A stretch of 64,000 nt of DNA from Kitasatospora sp. MAA19 (GTDB lineage Bacteria > Actinomycetota > Actinomycetes > Streptomycetales > Streptomycetaceae): the NCBI RefSeq assembly GCF_029894125.1, contig NZ_JARXYZ010000037.1, positions 1 to 64,000 on the forward strand, in the 5' to 3' direction. Numbering within the stretch: the first letter of the stretch is position 1; each line of letters opens with the position of its first letter. A program made the position numbers and the translations under genes. Positions 1 through 7,680 of this stretch are shown in pieces. The notes below the pieces were generated by a model, which worked only from the letters and a program-made list of their open reading frames with translations, was not told where the DNA came from and did no database searches.

Positions 1-321
1 GTGAAGGGCCGTCGGGACGGTGACGCGGCGACCGAGCTGGTGGAGGCGGCGCTGCCGGCGGTGGTGTCGGTGACGGACCAGTCGGGTGAGGCCCGGTACC
101 CCTCGTTCAAGGGGATCATGGCGGCGAAGAAGAAGCCGGTCCAGTCGCTGGACCTGGACGACCTGGGGATCGAGGCCGACGAGGTCGGTCTGGCGGGTGC
201 GTGGACGGCGGTGGAGTCGGTGGCGGCGCGTCCGGCGCGTACCGCGGGCACCGTCGTCAAGGACGAGGGCGAGGGCGGCAAGCAGCTCGCCGGCTTCCTC
301 GCCGACCAGAAGTTCATCTAG
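1..321 (+). CDS. etfB: Electron transfer flavoprotein beta subunit, C-terminal part (5' end outside window)
   Basis: This is the last 106 residues of EtfB, the beta subunit of the soluble heterodimer that accepts electrons from acyl-CoA and other FAD-dependent dehydrogenases and passes them to the quinone pool. The stretch YPSFKGIMAAKKKP near residue 33 is the conserved EtfB C-terminal signature, followed by a typical variable tail. The frame is open from base 1, so the real start lies upstream; the GTG at base 1 is internal. etfA follows after 45 bp in the same orientation, the usual etfBA order, so the two are cotranscribed. Confidence 0.9.
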   Translation: MKGRRDGDAATELVEAALPAVVSVTDQSGEARYPSFKGIMAAKKKPVQSLDLDDLGIEADEVGLAGAWTAVESVAARPARTAGTVVKDEGEGGKQLAGFLADQKFI

Positions 322-366
322 TCCCACCCGTTCGCGCATCCAACGATCGATCAGGAGCAACGAATC

Positions 367-1329
367 ATGGCTGAGATCCTGGTTCTCGTGGACCACGCCG
401 ACGGTGTGGTCCGCAAGCCGGCCCTCGAACTGCTGACCCTGGCCCGCCGGATCGGTGAGCCGTCCGCGGTCGTGCTGGGCGTCGGCGCCGCCGCGGCCGA
501 CATCGCCGCGAAGGCCGCCGAGTACGGCGCGGCCAAGGTGTACGTCGCCGACGGCGCCGAGTTCACCGACCAGCTGGTCGTCCCCAAGGTGGACGCCCTC
601 ACCCAGATCGCCAAGGCCAACGACGCCGCGGCCGTCCTCCTCACCTCCTCCGGCGAGGGCAAGGAGATCGCCGCCCGCGTCGCGCTGCGCCTGGGCTCCG
701 GCATCATCACCGACGCGATCGACCTGGAGGCCGGTGACGGTGGTCCGGTCGCCACGCAGTCGGTGTTCGCCGCGTCCTTCCAGGTGAAGTCGAAGGTCAC
801 GAAGGGCGCACCGGTCATCACCGTCAAGCCGAACGCCGTCGCCCCCGAGGCCGCGGCGGCCGTCGGTGCGGTGGAGAACGTGGCGGTGGAGTTCACCGGG
901 AACGCGGCCAAGGTCACCTCGCGTACCCCGCGGGTCTCGACCGGTCGTCCGGAGCTGACCGAGGCCGCGATCGTGGTCTCCGGCGGCCGTGGCGTCGGCG
1001 AGGCGGCCGGCTTCGGTGTCGTCGAGGAGCTCGCGGACGCGCTGGGTGCGGCCGTCGGCGCCTCGCGTGCCGCCGTCGACGCGGGCTGGTACCCGCACAG
1101 CAACCAGGTCGGTCAGACCGGCAAGCAGGTCTCGCCGCAGCTGTACATCGCGGCGGGCATCTCGGGCGCGATCCAGCACCGGGCCGGCATGCAGACCTCG
1201 AAGACCATCGTGGCCGTCAACAAGGACCCCGAGGCCCCGATCTTCGAGCTGGTCGACTACGGCGTGGTCGGCGACCTCTTCGCCGTGCTGCCGCAGCTGA
1301 CCTCCGAGGTGAAGGCCCGCAAGGGCTGA
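367..1329 (+). CDS. etfA: Electron transfer flavoprotein alpha subunit
   Basis: 320-residue EtfA, of normal family length. The N-terminal half is the alpha/beta nucleotide-binding domain (starting [13 protein letters not shown]). The C-terminal half is the FAD domain: the segment with [20 protein letters not shown] and the following IQHRAGM is the FAD-binding signature. With EtfB it forms the ETF that carries electrons from acyl-CoA dehydrogenases to ETF:quinone oxidoreductase. The start ATG has an AGGAG about 9 nt upstream. It lies 45 bp after etfB, and a strong hairpin follows 20 bp after the stop, so the operon ends here. Confidence 0.95.
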   Translation: MAEILVLVDHADGVVRKPALELLTLARRIGEPSAVVLGVGAAAADIAAKAAEYGAAKVYVADGAEFTDQLVVPKVDALTQIAKANDAAAVLLTSSGEGKEIAARVALRLGSGIITDAIDLEAGDGGPVATQSVFAASFQVKSKVTKGAPVITVKPNAVAPEAAAAVGAVENVAVEFTGNAAKVTSRTPRVSTGRPELTEAAIVVSGGRGVGEAAGFGVVEELADALGAAVGASRAAVDAGWYPHSNQVGQTGKQVSPQLYIAAGISGAIQHRAGMQTSKTIVAVNKDPEAPIFELVDYGVVGDLFAVLPQLTSEVKARKG

Positions 1330-1349
1330 TCCTCCCCGCGCGGAGCAGC

Positions 1350-1387
1350 GGAGGGCGTGGCACCGGGCAGCCGGTACCACGCCCTCC
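1350..1387 (+). terminator. Terminator hairpin after etfBA
   Basis: Perfect 11-bp stem (1350-1360 with 1377-1387, GGAGGGCGTGG/CCACGCCCTCC) with a further inner ACCGG/CCGGT stem. It starts 20 bp after the etfA stop. There is no T-tract, which is common for streptomycete terminators. Confidence 0.75.
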
Positions 1388-1507
1388 GACGTGTCCGGCG
1401 CCGCCAGGCGGGCGGTGGCGGTGGCGAGGCGTCGGCTGTGCGTGGGCCGGACGGGTGTGGCCCGTAGAGTCGGCGCGACAGCGTGAGACGAGGGCGAGGA
1501 CGGAAGC

Positions 1508-2926
1508 ATGGCACTGCTGACCGCACTTCAGGGCGACTACGGGGACGCGGCGGACGCGCTGCGGATCGACGGACGGGCGCTGTCCCGCGAGGAGCTGCTG
1601 GGCGCGGCGACCGCCGTCGCCGACCGAGTGGCCGGCGCCCCCGCGCTCGCGGTGCTCGCCCGGCCCACCGTCGAGACGGTCGTCGCCGTGGTCGGCGGTC
1701 TGCTGGCGGGCGTGCCCGTGGTGCCGCTGCCGCCCGACTCCGGGCCCAAGGAGCGCGAGCACATCCTGCGCGACTCGGGCGCGGCGCTGCTCGCGCATGC
1801 CGTGGGTGACGCCGGTTCAGGGGGCGTGCAGGGGCTTCCGGTCGACCCGGCGGAGCGCGCCGCGACCACGTACGCCGAGCCGGCGGCGGACGCCACCGGC
1901 TTCGTCCTCTACACCTCGGGCACCACCGGGGCGCCCAAGGGCGCGGTGATCCGGCGCGAGGCGATCGCCGCCGATCTGGAGGCGCTCGCCGCGGCCTGGC
2001 AGTGGACCGCCGAGGACACCCTCGTCCACGGCCTGCCGCTGTTCCACGTGCACGGCCTCCTGCTCGGCGTCCTCGGCGCCCTGCGCACCGGCAGCCGGCT
2101 CGTGCACACCGGGCGGCCCACCCCGGCGGGGTACGCGGCCGCGGGCGGCAGCCTGTACTTCGGCGTGCCGACCGTCTGGTCCCGGGTGGCGGCCGACCCC
2201 GAGGCGGCGCGGCGGCTGACCTCGGCCCGGCTGCTGGTCTCCGGCAGCGCGCCGCTGCCGGTACCGGTGTTCGAGAAGCTGGCGGCGCTCACCGGGCACG
2301 CCCCGATCGAGCGCTACGGGATGACCGAGTCGCTGATCACGGTCAGCACCCGGGCGGACGGCGAGCGTCGGCCGGGCAGCGTCGGCCTGCCACTGGACGG
2401 GGTGCGCACCCGGCTGGTCGGCGAGGACGGTGCGCCGGTGCCGTCCGACGGGGAGAGCGTCGGCGAACTGCAGATCGCCGGGCCGACCCTGTTCAGCGGA
2501 TACCTCAACCGGCCCGACGCGGATGCCGAGGCCTGGACGGCGGACGGCTGGTTCCGCACCGGGGACGTCGCCGTGATCGGCGCGGACGGCTTCCACCGGA
2601 TCGTCGGTCGCGCCTCCGTCGACCTGATCAAGAGCGGCGGCTACCGGATCGGCGCAGGCGAGGTGGAGGCCGCGCTGCGCGACCACCCCGCGGTCGCGGA
2701 CGCTGCGGTGGTCGGCGCACCGGACGAGGACCTCGGGCAGGCGATCGTCGCGTACGTCGTCCCGGACGGCGCCGTGACGGGGGAACAGCTGACGGCTTTC
2801 GTGGCCGAGCGGCTCTCCGCGCACAAGCGGCCGCGCCGGGTCGTGCTGGTGCCCGAACTGCCCAGGAATGCCCTGGGAAAGGTGCTCAAGAAGCAGCTGC
2901 TGACGGAGGCCGGCGAGAAGAAGTGA
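1508..2926 (+). CDS. MatB-like acyl-CoA (malonyl-CoA) synthetase
   Basis: 472-residue member of the ANL adenylate-forming family. It activates a carboxylate as acyl-AMP and transfers it to CoA. The AMP motif YTSGTTGAPKG is near residue 135, RYGMTES is the A5-type motif, and the C-terminal lobe has KSGGYRIGAGEVE and PRNALGKVLKK with the catalytic lysine. GLPLFHVHG and the short overall length resemble streptomycete malonyl-CoA synthetase MatB more than long-chain ligases, but the substrate cannot be read from the sequence. GAGGACGG precedes the ATG by about 5 nt. It stands alone between two terminator hairpins, downstream of etfBA. Confidence 0.85.
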   Translation: MALLTALQGDYGDAADALRIDGRALSREELLGAATAVADRVAGAPALAVLARPTVETVVAVVGGLLAGVPVVPLPPDSGPKEREHILRDSGAALLAHAVGDAGSGGVQGLPVDPAERAATTYAEPAADATGFVLYTSGTTGAPKGAVIRREAIAADLEALAAAWQWTAEDTLVHGLPLFHVHGLLLGVLGALRTGSRLVHTGRPTPAGYAAAGGSLYFGVPTVWSRVAADPEAARRLTSARLLVSGSAPLPVPVFEKLAALTGHAPIERYGMTESLITVSTRADGERRPGSVGLPLDGVRTRLVGEDGAPVPSDGESVGELQIAGPTLFSGYLNRPDADAEAWTADGWFRTGDVAVIGADGFHRIVGRASVDLIKSGGYRIGAGEVEAALRDHPAVADAAVVGAPDEDLGQAIVAYVVPDGAVTGEQLTAFVAERLSAHKRPRRVVLVPELPRNALGKVLKKQLLTEAGEKK

Positions 2927-2978
2927 CGGTGCGTCTGGTGCCATGCGGGTGACGGGTTGTTCACCCTGATGCACCGTC
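2925..2978 (+). terminator. Two-stem terminator overlapping the acyl-CoA synthetase stop codon
   Basis: Outer stem GACGGTGC/GCACCGTC (2925-2932 with 2971-2978) encloses an inner stem GGGTGA/TCACCC (2947-2952 with 2961-2966). The left arm begins in the stop codon of the synthetase gene. Confidence 0.6.
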
Positions 2979-3052
2979 AGCGCCGGGCGAACCCTCCTAT
3001 TGGCGCACTCCGCTGCGCGCTGTGAGTGGACGCGTGCTTAACGTGACACGCA

Positions 3053-3133
3053 GGCAGAACTGAATCCCTGGGCGACATGCCGCGGCTTCCGGTCGCACGA
3101 CCGGAGGCTGCGGCATGTCGGGCGGGGTCTGCC
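3053..3133 (+). promoter_or_regulatory. Structured leader upstream of the NlpC/P60 gene: 23-bp hairpin inside an outer stem
   Basis: Bases 3073-3095 pair with 3098-3120 over 23 positions (two as G-U wobbles in RNA), one of the longest hairpins in the window. GGCAGA at 3053-3058 can pair with TCTGCC at 3128-3133 and close the whole unit. It sits about 100 nt ahead of a cell-wall hydrolase start. Cell-wall hydrolase genes in streptomycetes are often preceded by c-di-AMP (ydaO-type) riboswitches. I cannot confirm the ydaO consensus here, and a plain terminator or attenuator fits as well. Confidence 0.4.
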
Positions 3134-3234
3134 GATCCGTACGTGCCGATCCGTCGGGACGTACCGCGAGTCCGTAGCCGATTCCGCAGCCGTCACCGTG
3201 GCGGCAGTTCGCAGTAGTGAGGGAAGACAGCAGG

Positions 3235-4164
3235 ATGACCACTGTCAACACCAGTGCGCCGGGTACCGCCGACGAACCGACCAGGCAGCACGCTGCCGTC
3301 ACCGTCACCGTCACCGCCACCGACCAGCGGGCGGCCGCCGCCCGTCCCGTCCGTCCCTCCCGGGCCGCGCGGGTCCGGAGGGGGATCGGCATGGTGGCCG
3401 TGATCGTGGCCGGCGCGGGTGTGATCGGCCTCGGCACCAGCGTGGGCCCCGCGGCTGCCGAACCGGCACCGGCGCACGCCGGGTGGGACGGCTCGCGGTA
3501 CTGGTTCAAGAACAGTCAGGGGCAGTGGCGCTGGACCACGCACTACAGCGTGTACGTGGCACGGACGGGGGGCGGATCCTCCTCCGCGACGTCCTCCACG
3601 ACGAGCACGACGTCGAGCGGTGGGATCAAGCAGGGGTGGGACGGGTCGCGGTACTGGTTCAAGAACAGCAAGGGGGAGTGGCGCTGGACCACGCACTACG
3701 ACGTGTACGTGGCGCGGACGGGGGACGGGTCGGCGGGGTCCTCCGCTGCCCCGTCCGGTTCGTCCTCGTCGGGGTCGTCCGCCGGCGCGGTGGCGGCGGA
3801 CCGGAACGTCGAGAACGCCGTGCAGTTCGCGCTCAGCCAGCTGGGCAAGCCGTTCCGGACCGCGGGCAACGGGCCGGACGGGTACGACTGCTCGGGCCTG
3901 GTGCAGCAGGCGTTCCGGCGCGGCGGCATCAACCTGCCGCGGGTGGCCAACGACCAGTACGCGGCGACCACGCCGATCAACGCGAGCCAGCTGCGCCGGG
4001 GCGACCTGCTGTTCTGGTCCCCCAACGGCACCAAGCGGGGCATCCAGCACGTGGCGATCTACCTGGGCAACAACCAGTACGTCGAGGCGGCGCGGCCGGG
4101 GACGCTGATCCGGATCTCCAGGATCAGCAGCGGCTACTACCCGTCGTACATGGGGAGGCCTTAG
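3235..4164 (+). CDS. Secreted NlpC/P60 cell-wall hydrolase with duplicated WDGSRYWF module
   Basis: 309 residues. A cytoplasmic basic N-terminus (1-44) and one hydrophobic segment (about 45-70) ending in alanines look like a long signal peptide or anchor. Two copies of a 30-residue module (about 83-112 and 134-163, each with WDGSRYWFKNS and RWTTHY) are joined by Ser/Thr-rich linkers. The NlpC/P60 peptidase domain fills the C-terminus, with the catalytic cysteine in YDCSGLV (about C219) and histidine in IQHVAIYLG (about H272). It should cleave peptidoglycan stem peptides outside the membrane. The ATG at 3235 is chosen because GAGGGAAG lies 8 nt upstream; an in-frame GTG at 3217 is the alternative. 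The repeated module may bind the wall. Confidence 0.85.
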   Translation: MTTVNTSAPGTADEPTRQHAAVTVTVTATDQRAAAARPVRPSRAARVRRGIGMVAVIVAGAGVIGLGTSVGPAAAEPAPAHAGWDGSRYWFKNSQGQWRWTTHYSVYVARTGGGSSSATSSTTSTTSSGGIKQGWDGSRYWFKNSKGEWRWTTHYDVYVARTGDGSAGSSAAPSGSSSSGSSAGAVAADRNVENAVQFALSQLGKPFRTAGNGPDGYDCSGLVQQAFRRGGINLPRVANDQYAATTPINASQLRRGDLLFWSPNGTKRGIQHVAIYLGNNQYVEAARPGTLIRISRISSGYYPSYMGRP

Positions 4165-4278
4165 GCGGGCGGTCGGGCTGGCTGTTGGGCAGGTGGCCGG
4201 GGGCGTCCGGGAGTTGTCGTCCCGGGTGTCCCCGGGCGGTGCTGCCGGGGGCGGTCGGTGGGTCGGTCCGCGGATCGC

Positions 4279-5193
4279 TCAGCGGGCCGGCCCGAGATCG
4301 CTCGGGCGGGGGAGCGCGCCACGGGCGCCGAGGGCGGTGACGGCGAACGCGCCGGCGGCCACGGCGGTGGCGGCCGCGTCGGGCAGGGACGTGCCGCGGG
4401 CGAGCTCGGCTGCGAGGGCGCCGCAGAAGACGTCGCCGGCGCCGGTGGTGTCGACCACCTGGACGGCGGGGGCGGGCAGCCGGGTCCGCCGTCCGTCGGC
4501 GGCGACCAGCGCGCCCTCGCCGCCGAGGGTGAGTACGGCGCCGTCGGCGCGGCGGGCGAGGGCTTGGGCGGCCTCCTCGACCGTGCGGGTGCCGGTCAGC
4601 TGGCGGGCCTCGACGGCGTTGGCGACGACCAGGGGGCGGCGTCCGGTCGGGCCGGTGTCGGGGAGCGCACCGGCGGGGGCGGCGTTGTGCACCCAGCGGG
4701 TGCCGTCGGCGGGCAGGGCGGCGGCGGTCGCGCGGATGCACTCCTCGGGGACCTCGCCGCTGGTGAGCAGCACGTCGACGGGGAGCAGGCGCAGGCGGGC
4801 GAGTGCGGCGGTGACCTCTGCGGCGGTCAGGCGGGCGTTGGCGCCGGGGACGACGACGATGCTGTTCTCGCCGGCGGGGTCGACCATGACGATCGCCTGA
4901 CCGGTGGGCGCGTCGGGGTGTGTGAGTACGGCGCCCGTCTCGACCTCCGCGCTGCGCAGATCGGTGAGCGCCGCCTCGCCGTCGGCGTCGGTGCCGACCT
5001 TCGCGACCAGGTGTGTCGCGGCCCCCATCCGCGCTGCTGCCACGGCCTGGTTCGCGCCCTTGCCGCCGAAGCCCCGGGCGGCGGCGGTGGCGAGGACGGT
5101 TTCGCCGGGGGCGGGGAGTACGGGGCAGCGGAGGATGCGGTCGGTGTTGACCGAGCCGATGACGACGACGCGACCGGCGGGGAGCAGCTTCAT
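4279..5193 (-). CDS. rbsK: Ribokinase (PfkB family sugar kinase)
   Basis: 304 residues. Starts with the PfkB motif GSVNTDRI, followed by GFGGKGANQAVAAARMG (PfkB signature 1) and the C-terminal DTTGAGDVFCGAL, whose aspartate is the catalytic base. It should phosphorylate ribose (or a similar sugar) to the 5-phosphate in the cytoplasm. The ATG at 5193 sits next to the first beta strand; an upstream in-frame start at 5229 adds 12 residues with no homology. No ribose transporter or LacI-type repressor is adjacent. The upstream region carries palindromes that could control it. Confidence 0.88.
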   Translation of the reverse strand: MKLLPAGRVVVIGSVNTDRILRCPVLPAPGETVLATAAARGFGGKGANQAVAAARMGAATHLVAKVGTDADGEAALTDLRSAEVETGAVLTHPDAPTGQAIVMVDPAGENSIVVVPGANARLTAAEVTAALARLRLLPVDVLLTSGEVPEECIRATAAALPADGTRWVHNAAPAGALPDTGPTGRRPLVVANAVEARQLTGTRTVEEAAQALARRADGAVLTLGGEGALVAADGRRTRLPAPAVQVVDTTGAGDVFCGALAAELARGTSLPDAAATAVAAGAFAVTALGARGALPRPSDLGPAR

Positions 5194-5280
5194 CGTCCAT
5201 CTGTACGTGCTGGGGCGTGCACGGCGCAAGCAGGCGCTGGGGAGCGTTGGGGGCGCGAGAGGGGCGCGGGGAGGAATATG

Positions 5281-5315
5281 CAGACCGGTCTACTGAATTA
5301 TGTCGACCGGTCTAT
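5281..5315. promoter_or_regulatory. Paired AGACCGGTCT-type palindromes (candidate TetR-family operators)
   Basis: AGACCGGTCT at 5282-5291 and GACCGGTC with TCTATA at 5305-5315 share the same half site. Their centres are 22 bp apart, two helical turns. They lie 90-120 bp upstream of rbsK and upstream of the TmrB-NUDIX gene. Palindromes of this kind are typical targets of TetR-family repressors; the regulator is not in the window. Confidence 0.6.
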
Positions 5316-5440
5316 AGATTACCGGGCGGAGTTTGTCGGTTGGTCGCCGCAGCCGGGCCGGTGGGGGCGATGGTGCCGCACGGGAAGTCGGACAGGTCGA
5401 ACTCCTGTGCGTGAGGCATGAGGAGTGGGTGTAGCTTTCA

Positions 5441-5456
5441 TGTAGACCGGTCTACA
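5441..5456. promoter_or_regulatory. Perfect 16-bp palindrome TGTAGACCGGTCTACA (candidate operator)
   Basis: Third copy of the same motif as at 5281-5315, here perfectly symmetrical over 16 bp, about 190 bp upstream of the TmrB-NUDIX start. No other copy is seen in the window, so the three sites belong to this intergenic region. Confidence 0.65.
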
Positions 5457-5648
5457 TATTCTCCTGGGAAGGTGGCTGGCCTGGGCACATGCCCCTGTCA
5501 AGGGGCGGGCTGGGGCGCAACGGCGGGCGCGGTGGGGAGGCATGGGGAGCGGCGTGGCGCGGGTACCACCACGGGTAGCGCTGGTTCGGCCGACGGGGGC
5601 GCCGCCCGATGCGAACGGCATCGGGGCAAGTCGAGGGCAGGGGACGTT

Positions 5649-6716
5649 GTGATCGTCTGGGTCAATGGCACATTCGGGGCGGGCAAGACGAGTGCCTGCC
5701 GCGAGCTGGTGGAACTGCTGCCCGGGAGCGTGCTCTTCGATCCCGAGCTGGTGGGCTTCGGTCTGCGTCGGATGCTCCCGTCCGACCGGCTGGCGACGGT
5801 GTCCGACTTCCAGGACCTGGCGGCCTGGCGCCGGCTCGTCCCCGAGACGGCGGCCGCGCTGCTCGGTGAGGTGGCGGGCCCGCTGGTGGTCCCGATGACC
5901 CTGCTCAGAGAGGACTACCGGGACGAGATCTTCGGCGACCTCGCCTCCCACGGCATAGCGGTGCACCACTTCGTCCTGGACCCAGAAGAAACGATCCTGC
6001 GTGACCGCATCGCTCGCCGCGACGAGTGCCCGGGCGATCCGGAGGCCAGCGAGCGGGTCCGCACGTGGTGCTTCGAGCACGTGGCCCGCTACCGGGCCGC
6101 CCGGCGCTGGCTGGTCGAGGACGCCCGGATGCTCGACACCAGCGAGCTCACCCCCCGCGAGACCGCCCACCGTATCGCCGAAATGGTCCGCGTCGGCGCC
6201 GCCCGCTGCCCGATCGTCCAGACCCCGGAACCGACCGGGGACACCGTGGCCTCCGCGGTCCTGTTCTTCGACGAGCAGGACCGCGTCCTCCTGGTCGATC
6301 CCGTCTACAAGCCCGACTGGGACTTTCCCGGAGGCGTGGTCGAGCGCGGCGAGGCCCCCACCGACGCGGCCCTGCGCGAGACCGCAGAGGAGTTGGGCCT
6401 GCGGCTCGACCCGTCCGGGCTGCGCCTGCTCGCCGTCGACTGGGAGCCGCGCACCGGCCCGCGCCGCGGCGGCCTGCGCCTGATGTACGACGGGGGCCAG
6501 CTGGACGCCGCCGCCCGGCAGAACCTGCTGCTCCAGGCGGAGGAACTGCGCAGTTGGCGCTTCGTCACCCTGGACGAGGCCGCCGACCTGCTGCCCCCGA
6601 GCCGCTACCTGCGCCTCGCCGCCGCCCTGGACGCCCGCCGCAGCGGCGAGTTGCGTTACCTGGAGGCGGGCCGCCGGGTCGCGCTCGGCCTGGCCAGCAC
6701 GGCGGACGCCGCCTAG
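5649..6716 (+). CDS. TmrB-like P-loop protein fused to a C-terminal NUDIX domain
   Basis: 355 residues. The N-terminal 185 residues match the layout of TmrB, the tunicamycin-resistance ATP-binding protein of Bacillus: [11 protein letters not shown] Walker A at residues 6-15, [24 protein letters not shown] and VHHFVLD follow in the same order as in TmrB. A NUDIX hydrolase domain follows from about residue 200, with its box [23 protein letters not shown] (about 228-250) intact. The GTG at 5649 is chosen because the P-loop strand starts at once and GGGGAC lies 5 nt upstream; longer in-frame starts run through the operator region. Possible role: handling of a nucleoside or nucleotide compound (inference). 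Three palindromes upstream suggest inducible control. Confidence 0.75.
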   Translation: MIVWVNGTFGAGKTSACRELVELLPGSVLFDPELVGFGLRRMLPSDRLATVSDFQDLAAWRRLVPETAAALLGEVAGPLVVPMTLLREDYRDEIFGDLASHGIAVHHFVLDPEETILRDRIARRDECPGDPEASERVRTWCFEHVARYRAARRWLVEDARMLDTSELTPRETAHRIAEMVRVGAARCPIVQTPEPTGDTVASAVLFFDEQDRVLLVDPVYKPDWDFPGGVVERGEAPTDAALRETAEELGLRLDPSGLRLLAVDWEPRTGPRRGGLRLMYDGGQLDAAARQNLLLQAEELRSWRFVTLDEAADLLPPSRYLRLAAALDARRSGELRYLEAGRRVALGLASTADAA

Positions 6717-6819
6717 CCGCACCGATCGCAGAGATCGTTCTCACGCCCCCGAACCACTCCCGACCCCTGACCGCCGTGGGCGTTGGCCGGCCGGTCGGTG
6801 GGGGCGGGAGGATGGGGGC

Positions 6820-7680
6820 ATGCCGTTCACACTGAGCCACCCCGCCGCCGTCCTCCCGCTGCTGCGTGCCGCCGGGGAACGCGGGCCGTTGGTCGCCTCG
6901 GCGCTGGTCGCCGGGTCGATGGCGCCCGACGTCCCGTTCTTCGCCGAGTCGCTGCTGCCCGGGGTGTACGGGCACGGCGGTCTGACGCACCGCTGGTGGG
7001 CCGTGCCGACGCTGGACGTGGCGATCGCGGGCGCGCTGGTGGTCGGCTGGCACGGCCTGCTGCGCGCGCCGCTGGTGGCGCTGCTGCCCGACCGGTGGGC
7101 GGGCGCCGCCGAGGCGCTGACGGTTCGGAGGCCCGCCAGTGGGGTGCTCGGTATGGGGGCGCTCCGTACGGGGGCGGCCTGGTTCGCGGCGTCGGCGGCG
7201 ATCGGTGCGGCCACCCACGTCGGCTGGGACGCGTTCACCCACGAGGGCCGGCTCGGCGTCCGGCTGCTCCCGGTGCTGGACCGGCAGGTGGCCGGGACCC
7301 CGCTCTACTCCGCGCTGCAGTACGGCAGTTCGGCGCTCGCCCTGGCCGCGATGGCGGGTTGGGCGGCGCGCGCCGTACGGGCCGTCGAGCCGGTCCGCCC
7401 GGCCGTCGTCCTCGCGCCGCGGGCGCGTCGGGCCGCCGTCACGGCGCTGGGCGCGGCGACGGCGGCCGGGGTGCTGCACCGGCTGGTCCCGCTACGGCGG
7501 AACCTGATCCCGGAGTTCTGCTTCGGCGCCGGGGCCGGGCTCGCGGTGGGCGCGGTCGGCTACGCGGTGGCGGCGACCGTCGCCCGCAGGCTCCGCGGCG
7601 GGCGTCCGGGATCGGGGCCGGGGACCACCACCGGCAGCCCCCGGCCCAACGCGCGTCAGACGGAGCGCAGTTCGGCGTAG
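6820..7680 (+). CDS. DUF4184 family membrane protein
   Basis: 286 residues, opening with MPFTLSHPAAVLPLLR, the hallmark of DUF4184. Several hydrophobic segments follow, with conserved polar positions MAPDVPFF and THVGWDAFTHEGR; these Asp and His residues could bind metal in the membrane, as in other integral-membrane hydrolase-like families (inference). No function is known. The ATG is preceded by GGGAGGATGGGGGC. The 3' end overlaps the convergent M20 peptidase gene by 25 bp. Confidence 0.82.
   Translation: MPFTLSHPAAVLPLLRAAGERGPLVASALVAGSMAPDVPFFAESLLPGVYGHGGLTHRWWAVPTLDVAIAGALVVGWHGLLRAPLVALLPDRWAGAAEALTVRRPASGVLGMGALRTGAAWFAASAAIGAATHVGWDAFTHEGRLGVRLLPVLDRQVAGTPLYSALQYGSSALALAAMAGWAARAVRAVEPVRPAVVLAPRARRAAVTALGAATAAGVLHRLVPLRRNLIPEFCFGAGAGLAVGAVGYAVAATVARRLRGGRPGSGPGTTTGSPRPNARQTERSSA

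Noticed and set aside
1483-1809. Arg-rich frame at the start of the acyl-CoA synthetase
   Set aside because: Shadow frame; the MatB-like frame has all motifs.
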